From an uncultured Pseudomonadota bacterium (GTDB taxonomy: Bacteria; Desulfobacterota; Syntrophorhabdia; Syntrophorhabdales; Syntrophorhabdaceae): a DNA stretch of 32,439 bases. Below are positions 1 to 7,888 of the stretch, in pieces; the stretch's first letter is position 1, and each line of letters begins with the position of its first letter. The position numbers and the translations under genes are program-made. The notes beneath the pieces were generated by a model. It was not told where the DNA came from. It made no database searches and was given only the letters and a program-made list of their open reading frames with translations. The stretch lies in the NCBI GenBank assembly GCA_937862865.1, contig CALMFJ010000092.1:1-32439 (forward strand). Direction: 5' to 3'.

Positions 1-42
1 CTGTTCAGAATGACAATAGTAACAAACTGCAAGAAAAACAAA

Positions 43-89
43 GCCTTGGGTCCCGAACACCCCGAGGGTGCCCGGCGCCGGGATGACGG
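43..89 (+). repeat. REP-like dispersed repeat, copy A (GCCTTGGGTCCCG...GCCGGGATGACGG)
   Basis: Shares CCTTGG-x-CCCGG...CCGGGRTGACGG layout with copies at 10581-10618 (rc), 10671-10701 and 28844-28880 (rc). Confidence 0.6.
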
Positions 90-239
90 TGAGAGTGTTA
101 AGCCGGCACCCGGGATACCGCCGCTTTGGATGCTGTCAAAGAATTTCTACACAACAGCCCGGCGCGCCGGATCGGCCGTAAACTCCCGGCCCGGCCGGGC
201 ATTTGGAACGGACAATTATGTATTTTGAGACATAAAAAG

Positions 240-253
240 GAACAAAATTGTTC
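240..253 (+). promoter_or_regulatory. Candidate activator-binding inverted repeat GAACAA-AA-TTGTTC
   Basis: Dyad about 110 bp upstream of the sigma54 promoter; the same GGWACAAAATTGTT core occurs upstream of the NifA-like gene. Confidence 0.5.
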
Positions 254-360
254 AATGTCCGTGTTCTCTTTTGTGTGCGTTTGCGGGACCGAATTGCTTG
301 AACTCCGAAAATACCCCTCATTTTGCCGCGAAAAACCCGTTTTTGCAGGTCAGGCCCCAT

Positions 361-376
361 TGGCATCTCTTTTGCT
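361..376 (+). promoter_or_regulatory. Putative sigma54 (-24/-12) promoter TGGCATC-TCTT-TTGCT
   Basis: Matches TGGCAYR-N4-TTGCW with exact GG/GC spacing; about 60 bp upstream of the first ORF start. Confidence 0.75.
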
Positions 377-438
377 ATTATAGAGGGCATGAGTTACTAC
401 TGCAGCCATCGACAGCGTTACTAAATGGATAGGTAAAT

Positions 439-2271
439 ATGAGACTTTCAGAGAAATTCAAGCAAACCGCACCGGACGTCAGGATAATCGAACAAGAGGA
501 AAAAAAGGAAATGTACAGTCATGATATCGGGGACGTCCCCACGATCATGACGAACAGCCTTTTCAAGGTCCAGCCGGACTTTGTCGTCCAGCCGAAGACC
601 GTGGACGAGATAAAGCAGGTCCTCGCGTTCGCCAATGAGAACAGGGTCCCGGTCATACCGCGGGGCGCGGCGTCCTGGGGTTTCGGCGGGGTCATCCCGA
701 CCAATTCCGGCATCGTCGTCGACCTGTCCCCGTTCCGGAAGGTCCTGTACCTCAACAGGGGCCAGAAAACGGTCACCGTCGAGGCGGGCGCCCGCTGGGC
801 CGATATCGATATCCTTGCCAAGAAGGAAGGGCTGTGCCTGATGACGTACCCTTCCAGCAAGTTCTCGACGGTCGGCGGCTGGATCGCCACGGGCGGCTAC
901 GGGATAAACAGCCTCCGGTACGGCCACCTGTCGGCCCAGATCGTGTCGATGACGGTCGTGACAGCGCTCGGGGAAGCGAAGAAGCTCACGCCTACCGATC
1001 CTGAATTTGCGTACTACGTTTCCACAGAAGGCCTTTTCGGCATCATCGTCGAGGTCAACCTGAAACTGCGCGACGTGCCGGATGCGTCCTGCCCGCACCT
1101 CTTTTATTTCGGGACCGACACGGATGCCTTTGCGTTTATCGAAAAATTCATGGCTTCCGGGCAGGCCGACAGGCTTCGCCCGAACGTGATAAGGTTCCTC
1201 GACGCAAATCACCTGGACGATATCAATAAGATCATGCATCTTCAGGAATTCAAGAAAAGCCCGGCCGTTCTCATCGAGTTCGGCAGCACCGTGGACGACG
1301 CGGCGTTCATGAAGCTCGTCCGGGAAAACTTTGAGGTCGAAGAGGCCCCGAAATACGTGGCGAGCTATCTCTGGAACGAGCGCCTCTTCGGGATGAAGAC
1401 GAAGCGGCTCGGCCCCACGATCCTGGCGAGCGAGAACATCATCCCGATCGGCTCCGCAGCGAAATTCATCGAAAGGGCGAAAAAGCTCGGGTCTCATTTC
1501 GGCGTTGAGATATTTGTGGATTCGTATATACTCGATGCAAAAAAAGCGCTCATCATGACGAACTTCCTGTGCGATTCGCGCAAGTTCAAGTACTATATAG
1601 ATCTGCCCCTCACGATGATCCTGACGAAGGCGGCCGTCGCCAGCGGTGCGGAACCTTACGGCCTCGGCATCTGGAACGCGGGGTTTATCAATTACCTCTA
1701 CAGCGGCAAACAGAAGAAAGAATTACAGGCCTACAAGACCAGGGTCGACCCGAACAGCATCATGAACCCCGGCAAGTTCTTCCGGGTCAAGTCAATTTTG
1801 TTCAACCCGTTCATCCTGAATTTCGGGGTCGGCACGCTCAGCTTTTTCTCGCCTGTTCTCGGGAAGCTGGCAACCGCTTTCTTCGGTAAGGTGAAAAAGG
1901 TTGACGACCTCGATTTCGAGCTGATGACCCACGCCTGCGCGAAGTGCGGGAACTGCATCGCTGTTTGCCCGGCATATCTCGTGACCGGCAATGAAGAAAT
2001 GACAGCCAAGGGAAAGATAGCGCTGGCAAAGAAGCTGATCGAGGGCAAACCGATAACGAAAGAGGAGGCGGAAAAGGTCTTCATGTGCATGCATTGCCGG
2101 GCATGTGAGGAGATCTGCCAGACGAACCTCGAGCTCATGAACCTCTGGGACGCCCTGGAAAAAAGGATAGAAGCTATTACCGGCGGGCGGCCGGCGGAGA
2201 AGATCGACGAGTTCATCAAGAAGGTCGACGCGAGCTCGGATTACTGGGAAATGGTCGAAAGGAACAATTGA
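439..2271 (+). CDS. FAD-linked oxidase (GlcD/D-lactate dehydrogenase-like) with C-terminal twin [4Fe-4S] domain
   Basis: FAD_binding_4-type N-terminus (VQPKTVDEIKQVLAFANENRVPVIPRGAASWGFGGV); C-terminal CAKCGNCIAVCP and CMHCRACEEIC. Confidence 0.85.
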   Translation: MRLSEKFKQTAPDVRIIEQEEKKEMYSHDIGDVPTIMTNSLFKVQPDFVVQPKTVDEIKQVLAFANENRVPVIPRGAASWGFGGVIPTNSGIVVDLSPFRKVLYLNRGQKTVTVEAGARWADIDILAKKEGLCLMTYPSSKFSTVGGWIATGGYGINSLRYGHLSAQIVSMTVVTALGEAKKLTPTDPEFAYYVSTEGLFGIIVEVNLKLRDVPDASCPHLFYFGTDTDAFAFIEKFMASGQADRLRPNVIRFLDANHLDDINKIMHLQEFKKSPAVLIEFGSTVDDAAFMKLVRENFEVEEAPKYVASYLWNERLFGMKTKRLGPTILASENIIPIGSAAKFIERAKKLGSHFGVEIFVDSYILDAKKALIMTNFLCDSRKFKYYIDLPLTMILTKAAVASGAEPYGLGIWNAGFINYLYSGKQKKELQAYKTRVDPNSIMNPGKFFRVKSILFNPFILNFGVGTLSFFSPVLGKLATAFFGKVKKVDDLDFELMTHACAKCGNCIAVCPAYLVTGNEEMTAKGKIALAKKLIEGKPITKEEAEKVFMCMHCRACEEICQTNLELMNLWDALEKRIEAITGGRPAEKIDEFIKKVDASSDYWEMVERNN

Positions 2272-2295
2272 AAATACATAAGGTCGGGAACGGAC

Positions 2296-3708
2296 ATGCC
2301 AAAAAAATATCACATCGAGACAAAGATCACACCCCTCGAACTGGATTTCATTTATAAGTTCAGGATAGAACGGGGGGAGAACTGCATCAATTGCGGAAAG
2401 TGCACGAAGGTTTGCATCTATGAGGTGCACAGGCGCGGGCGTGACGGCGATCCCCGCAAGATGGCGCAGCCGGGCACGGTGAGCTGCCGCAACTGCTTCC
2501 GGTGCATCCAGGAGTGCCCCCGCGGCGCGCTCGAGAAGTCCCTCGACCGGGACTTCCTCAACATCGGCGGGTCCTACTGGAAGCCGGACATGTTCGTAAC
2601 CCTCTGGAAGCAGGCGGAGGACGGCAAGGTGCCGGTCACCGGTGCCGGTTACCGCGGCCCGTTCACGGGGCCCGGGTTCGACGGGATGTGGACGGACATG
2701 TCCGAGATCGTCCGCCCGACACGCGACGGCATCCATGGCAGGGAGTATATCAGCACGTCCGTTGAACTGGGCAGGAAACTCAACCACCTCGTTTTTGACG
2801 AGAATGCGCAGCTGGTGTCGAAGACGCACCCGACGGTCGACATCCCCATACCCATCGTTTTCGACTTCGTGCACGAAAAGCTGGCCCCCAACGTGAAGGC
2901 CGGTATCGTCAAGGCGGCGGCAAAATTGAACACGTTCGTCGTACTGTCGGCAAACGACATCACGCCCGACATGAAAGGCGACATAAAGAACATCATTCCC
3001 GTTGTACCGTATAAGGACATCGACGCGAACCAGGACCTTGTCCGGTCGGTCAGGGCCGTGGCCTTCGAGCATGACGGGGAGCTCGAAAAATCGCTCCCGG
3101 CTGTTATAGAAAAGGTCAAGAAACTCGGAAATGTCCTGACGATCGTCCGTATCCCCGCGACACGCTCCGTGGAGGATACGGTCCTTAAGCTTGCACAGAC
3201 CGGCGCGGAGATCATACACGTAATCGCCGACTACCGTGGTACGGAGATAAACACGGCCGGCGGAGAAAAACCCCTTCTTTCACGTGATGTGATCCGCGCC
3301 GTCCATCTCAAACTCGTCGACGAAAGGGTCCGCGATGAAGTGACCATACTTTTCTCGGGCGGGATCGCGATGGCGGAGCATGTGCCCAAGGCGATGATAT
3401 GCGGCGCGGACCTTACGGCCATCGATATTCCCCTCCTGATCGCGATCGGTACGAGGCTGTACGAAGAGCCGGAAAAGATCCTTGTCTTTGCCGAAGGGGT
3501 CGAGTCCCTGAGCGTGAACACGGTGACACAGAGGATGGTCAACCTGATGGGGGCCTGGCACTCCCAGCTTCTCGAGGTCATGGGCGCCATGGGGATCCGC
3601 GAGGCGCGGCGCCTGCGCGGGGAGACGGGCAGGGCCATCTTTTATGAAGAGATAGATGCCGATACATTCGGAAAATTATTTAAAAAAAGTGAGACGGTAA
3701 GCCTATGA
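2296..3708 (+). CDS. Ferredoxin-domain + diverged FMN-type glutamate-synthase-like protein
   Basis: CINCGKCTKVC and CRNCFRCIQECP clusters; C-terminal half follows the layout of the next gene but lacks the GGxGGTGA and 3Fe-4S cysteine motifs. Confidence 0.7.
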   Translation: MPKKYHIETKITPLELDFIYKFRIERGENCINCGKCTKVCIYEVHRRGRDGDPRKMAQPGTVSCRNCFRCIQECPRGALEKSLDRDFLNIGGSYWKPDMFVTLWKQAEDGKVPVTGAGYRGPFTGPGFDGMWTDMSEIVRPTRDGIHGREYISTSVELGRKLNHLVFDENAQLVSKTHPTVDIPIPIVFDFVHEKLAPNVKAGIVKAAAKLNTFVVLSANDITPDMKGDIKNIIPVVPYKDIDANQDLVRSVRAVAFEHDGELEKSLPAVIEKVKKLGNVLTIVRIPATRSVEDTVLKLAQTGAEIIHVIADYRGTEINTAGGEKPLLSRDVIRAVHLKLVDERVRDEVTILFSGGIAMAEHVPKAMICGADLTAIDIPLLIAIGTRLYEEPEKILVFAEGVESLSVNTVTQRMVNLMGAWHSQLLEVMGAMGIREARRLRGETGRAIFYEEIDADTFGKLFKKSETVSL

Positions 3709-5186
3709 AACCATCAACCGTACAGATCAAACCCATGCCGTCCCGGTTCAAACACCAGGTGCCGAAGTACAAGGTGACGCGGTCGAACGCGTGCATCAAC
3801 TGCAGCACATGCGCAAAGTCATGCCCGTACGGGGTCCATGAAAGGCTCGAGGGCCACAACAAGGTGCGCCCCCCGATCGATTACAGGTGCATCGGCTTTG
3901 AATGCGCGAAGAACGATTTCTACTGCGTCGACAAATGCCCGCGGAACGCCCTTTCCGTTTCGCTCAACCCGATGTACGAGACGCTGGGCGATTACCGCTG
4001 GACCGCGGACATGATCACGGGAACGTGGATCATGGCGGAGACGGGGTACCCCCCGGAACGCACCGACCTTGAATATAACGTGGGCAATTCGGGCGGGGGT
4101 TTTGACAAGCTCCGGCTCAAACTCCCGGCGGGCCGCCCAAAGATCGACAGGTTCGAGGTATCCACCGAGATACCGCTCAACAGGCGTAACGACGGCCGTG
4201 CCGATATCGTGATATCGACGCCCGTCTACGGGGGCGGAATGTCGTTCGGCTCGGTGAGCCTCGCCACGATGGTCTCCAAGGCGCACAACGCCGCGATCTG
4301 GAACACGTTCACGTGCACGGGCGAAGGCGGCTATCCCGAGATGCTCAAACCCTATGACGACCATGTCATAACGCAGGTGGCGACCGGGCTCTTCGGCGTG
4401 CGCGAAGAGACGATACAGCGCGTCAACATCGTTGAGTTCAAATATGCCCAGGGCGCAAAACCGGGCCTCGGCGGGCACCTGCTCGGCGAGAAGAACACCG
4501 AGAGCGTCGCCCGGATGCGCGAGGCGGTGAAGGGCTCGCCGCTCTTTTCCCCCTTCCCGTTCCACAGCGTCTATTCGATCGAAGACCACAAGAAGCACAT
4601 CGACTGGATCAAGGAGATCAACCCGAAGGCCCTCATATCGGTCAAGGTTTCGACCCCGAACGACGTGGACATGGTCGCTGTCGGTTCCTACTACGCCGGC
4701 GCCCATATCATCCACATCGACGGCGGGTACGGCGGCACGGGCGCGGCGCCGGACATCGCGAAGAAGAACATCGCGATGCCGATCGAGTACGCGATCACGA
4801 AGGTCCACAATTTCCTGAAAGAGGAAGGTGTGCGTGATCAGATGACACTCATTGCATCGGGAGGCGTCAGGTCTGCCCACGACCTCGCGAAAGCAATTTG
4901 CCTCGGTGCGGACGGCTGCGTCATCGGCACCGCCGAAATGGTCTCCCTGGAATGCGTCCGGTGCGGGAATTGCGAATCCGGGCGCGGGTGCGCGCGGGGC
5001 ATCGCGTCGACGGACTCGGTCCTTGCCGACCTCTTCAACGAGGAATGGGCGACCCAGCGGCTCACAAACATGTACCATGCCTGGAATGTCCAGCTCGTGG
5101 AGATATTGCAGAAGTTCGGGATGAGGAGCGTGCGCGAGCTTGTCGGGCGCACCGACCTTTTGGAACACATAGACTACAGCAAATAA
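3705..5186 (+). CDS. Glutamate synthase FMN/[3Fe-4S] domain protein with N-terminal ferredoxin domain
   Basis: PVYGGGMSFGSVS, GAKPGLGGHLLGEK, IHIDGGYGGTGAAP, LIASGGVRSAHDLAKAICLGAD, CVRCGNCESGRGCARGI; overlaps the previous gene by ATGA. Confidence 0.88.
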   Translation: MKPSTVQIKPMPSRFKHQVPKYKVTRSNACINCSTCAKSCPYGVHERLEGHNKVRPPIDYRCIGFECAKNDFYCVDKCPRNALSVSLNPMYETLGDYRWTADMITGTWIMAETGYPPERTDLEYNVGNSGGGFDKLRLKLPAGRPKIDRFEVSTEIPLNRRNDGRADIVISTPVYGGGMSFGSVSLATMVSKAHNAAIWNTFTCTGEGGYPEMLKPYDDHVITQVATGLFGVREETIQRVNIVEFKYAQGAKPGLGGHLLGEKNTESVARMREAVKGSPLFSPFPFHSVYSIEDHKKHIDWIKEINPKALISVKVSTPNDVDMVAVGSYYAGAHIIHIDGGYGGTGAAPDIAKKNIAMPIEYAITKVHNFLKEEGVRDQMTLIASGGVRSAHDLAKAICLGADGCVIGTAEMVSLECVRCGNCESGRGCARGIASTDSVLADLFNEEWATQRLTNMYHAWNVQLVEILQKFGMRSVRELVGRTDLLEHIDYSK

Positions 5187-5200
5187 ACGGGGTAACGCCA

Positions 5201-7828
5201 ATGACGGACAATGCCGAAAAAATATTACGTTCACGGGCCGGGATATTAGCTGAGGTACCCGCGCTTGCGCCCAATACGGAAGAAGAGGGCGGGTGCGGTG
5301 TCACCGGTTTTATCAGTTCTATCCCCGTGACGGGAAAGAACATCTTCGAGCCCTCGGTGCAGATGCATAACAGGGGCAACGGAAAGGGAGGCGGGATCGG
5401 TGCTGTCGGTTTCGTCCCCGAGGCCATGGGTGTGTCGCAGCAGGTCCTTCGGGACGACTACATGCTCCACATCGCCCTTCTCGACCCGTCCGTGCGCGGC
5501 GAGATAGAGAGCGCGTTCATCAAGCCGTACTTCACGGTGGACAAGGAAGAGAAGCTCGATACCATCGACGACCACCGCGCGATCGGGCTCGATGTGAAGC
5601 CGCCCGATATCGTGCGGTACTTCGTGCGGGTCAAAGACGACGTTCTCGACCCCTTCATCGAGAAGAACGGTTTTTCGGCACTCGACCGCCGTGATGCCGA
5701 GGACGAGTTTGTCTACCAGAACAGCTTCAGGATAAACACGCAGTATTACGCGTCGCTCGGCGAGAAGAAGGCGTTCGTCATGTCCCACGGCAGGAACATG
5801 ATGATCCTGAAGATAGTCGGTTACGCAGAAAATGTTGTCAGATATTACAAGCTCGACGATTTCAAGGCGCACGCATGGCTCGCGCACCAGCGCTACCCCA
5901 CGCGCGGGCGTGTCTGGCATCCCGGCGGGTGCCACCCTTTCAGCGCCCTCAACGAGGCCCTGGTGCACAACGGCGACTTCGCGAACTATCAGTCCGTGAA
6001 CGAATACCTGAAGCAGCGCAACTACTTTCCCCTGTTCCTGACGGACACGGAAGAGGCGGCGCTTCTTCTCGACCTGTGGAGCAGGGTCTACAAATACCCC
6101 CTCGAGTACCTCATCGAGGCGATGGCGCCGACGTCGGAGATGGACTTCGACATGCTGCCCGCCGACAAGCAGGCGCTGTACAAGGCCATCCAGACCCACC
6201 ACGTCAACGCCTCGCCTGACGGGCCGTGGTTCTTCATCATCGCGCGCAACGACGTCAGGAACGGCCAGTTCCAGCTGATAGGCATCACGGACACCGCGAT
6301 GCTCCGCCCGCAGGTCTTTGCCCTGCAGGAGGGCGACGTTCAGATAGGCCTCATATGCTCGGAGAAACAGGCGATCGACGCGACGCTGATCTCGCTCGAA
6401 CGCGAGGACGCCCGCTTCCGGCCGATCGCGGACAAATACTGGAACGCCCGCGGCGGCAGCTACACGGACGGCGGCGCATTCATCTTCAGCCTGAAAGATA
6501 CCGGGAACGGGATGAAGCTTATATGCACGGATAAATTCGGCAAGGTCATCGAGACCCCGAAGGACAAGCAGATCTGCGATGTCGCGAAACCCGTCGAAAT
6601 CGGCGGCAGTTTCGCAAAAGCCGATGACCTGAGCGCGCTCTTTTCAACGAGCGACAGCTCTTTCATTCCCGAAAAGCTCTTTGCGTTCGTCAGGGACAAC
6701 ATCACCGGTTTCAGCCCCGACGACCTGCGGCGTTCAATAGAGGAGATAAGAAAATACGCCGAAAAGGGCGACGCATGCCAACAGGCGGCGATCGAGGCGT
6801 TGACGCGGCTTGCGGACCTCAGGTTCAATACCGGCTCCATAAAAAGAAGCTCACTCCAGCACCTTGTGAAGATCGCCCTGGATTCCATCCTCGACACCGT
6901 CCCGATCATAACCGGTCCGGGCAGCGGCCTTTTCAGCCGCATCGATTTCGAGACGAGGCGCGACGTCCGCGCACCGCTGGGAGATGAAAAGGTGCTCGTC
7001 ATCGACGCGGAGCATTTCGAGCCCGAGGGCGACGACTGCGACGCGGTGACCATCGTCAGGGCGTTCAAGCTCGGCTGGAGGCGGTTCATCGTCTATAAGT
7101 ACCGCGGCCAGCGTTTTACGGGCTGCGGGTTCGGGCCGTCAACCGAAGACGTGAGGATCGACGTGTACGGCTCATCCGGCGATTACCTTGCGTCCGGAAT
7201 TGACGGGATGGAGATCTACGTCCACGGCAACGCGCAGGACCAGCTCTGCCAGATCATGAAGGACGGGAAACTCGTCGTCTTCGGCGACGTCGGCCAGACA
7301 TTCATGTACGGCGCCAAGGGCGGGGCCGCCTACATCATGGGCAACGCGGCGGGCAGGCCGCTCATCAACGCGGTCGGAAGGCCCCGGGTCGTCATCAACG
7401 GAACGGCGCTCGACTACCTCGCCGAGTCCTTCATGGCGGGCGACCCGTTGAACGGCGGCGGCTTTGTTATCTTAAACGGGATCGGCTTCAACGACGAGGA
7501 CGGTTCCATTACGGAATATGACACGCCGTATCCCGGGTCGAACATCTTCTCTCTCGCGTCCGGCGGCGCGATATATGTCCGCGACCCGCGGAAAAAACTG
7601 GTCGACGAGCAGTTGAACGGCGGGGAGTACGCCCCGCTTACCGACGCGGACTGGGGACTGATCGAATCATACCTGCAAGAGAACGAAAAGCTCTTCGGCA
7701 TTACGATAGGCAGGCTGCTCACGGTCGACGGCACGAAGAAAGACCCGAAGGACGTCTACAGGAAGATACGGCCGCTGAAGGCCCCGGCCGTTAAGAAAGA
7801 CAATGACGGCTTAAGTGAAACGTGTTAG
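5201..7828 (+). CDS. Glutamate synthase-type class-II glutamine amidotransferase + GXGXG domain protein
   Basis: CGVTGFISSIP N-terminus, HQRYPTRGRVWHPGGCHPFSALNEALVHNGDFANY, C-terminal GXGXG region (VFGDVGQTFMYGAKGGAAYIMGNAAGRPLINAVGRPRVVINGTALDYLAESFMAG). Start set at ATG 5201; the listed ORF start at 4898 overlaps the upstream gene. Confidence 0.88.
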   Translation: MTDNAEKILRSRAGILAEVPALAPNTEEEGGCGVTGFISSIPVTGKNIFEPSVQMHNRGNGKGGGIGAVGFVPEAMGVSQQVLRDDYMLHIALLDPSVRGEIESAFIKPYFTVDKEEKLDTIDDHRAIGLDVKPPDIVRYFVRVKDDVLDPFIEKNGFSALDRRDAEDEFVYQNSFRINTQYYASLGEKKAFVMSHGRNMMILKIVGYAENVVRYYKLDDFKAHAWLAHQRYPTRGRVWHPGGCHPFSALNEALVHNGDFANYQSVNEYLKQRNYFPLFLTDTEEAALLLDLWSRVYKYPLEYLIEAMAPTSEMDFDMLPADKQALYKAIQTHHVNASPDGPWFFIIARNDVRNGQFQLIGITDTAMLRPQVFALQEGDVQIGLICSEKQAIDATLISLEREDARFRPIADKYWNARGGSYTDGGAFIFSLKDTGNGMKLICTDKFGKVIETPKDKQICDVAKPVEIGGSFAKADDLSALFSTSDSSFIPEKLFAFVRDNITGFSPDDLRRSIEEIRKYAEKGDACQQAAIEALTRLADLRFNTGSIKRSSLQHLVKIALDSILDTVPIITGPGSGLFSRIDFETRRDVRAPLGDEKVLVIDAEHFEPEGDDCDAVTIVRAFKLGWRRFIVYKYRGQRFTGCGFGPSTEDVRIDVYGSSGDYLASGIDGMEIYVHGNAQDQLCQIMKDGKLVVFGDVGQTFMYGAKGGAAYIMGNAAGRPLINAVGRPRVVINGTALDYLAESFMAGDPLNGGGFVILNGIGFNDEDGSITEYDTPYPGSNIFSLASGGAIYVRDPRKKLVDEQLNGGEYAPLTDADWGLIESYLQENEKLFGITIGRLLTVDGTKKDPKDVYRKIRPLKAPAVKKDNDGLSETC

Positions 7829-7888
7829 TATGTGTACCCTGAAAAAGCCGTCCCGGCACCGGGCCGGCCGCAGCACCGGCGGTGAGTT

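Noticed and set aside
126-390. Small ORFs in the upstream regulatory region
   Set aside because: No coding signal; region better explained by REP, dyads and sigma54 promoter.
529-540. GGGGACGTCCCC palindrome
   Set aside because: Inside a conserved coding region (IGDVPT); judged coincidental rather than a REP copy.
448-1497. Long antisense ORF (349 aa) opposite the FAD oxidase
   Set aside because: Arg/Asp/Val-rich low-quality antisense translation typical of high-GC coding DNA; the + strand gene has clear motifs.
1792-3219. 475-aa minus-strand ORF
   Set aside because: Spans two well-supported + strand genes and has no recognisable domain.
4898-5200. N-terminal extension of the amidotransferase ORF
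   Set aside because: Overlaps the 3' end of the upstream gene in another frame; ATG 5201 matches the family start better.
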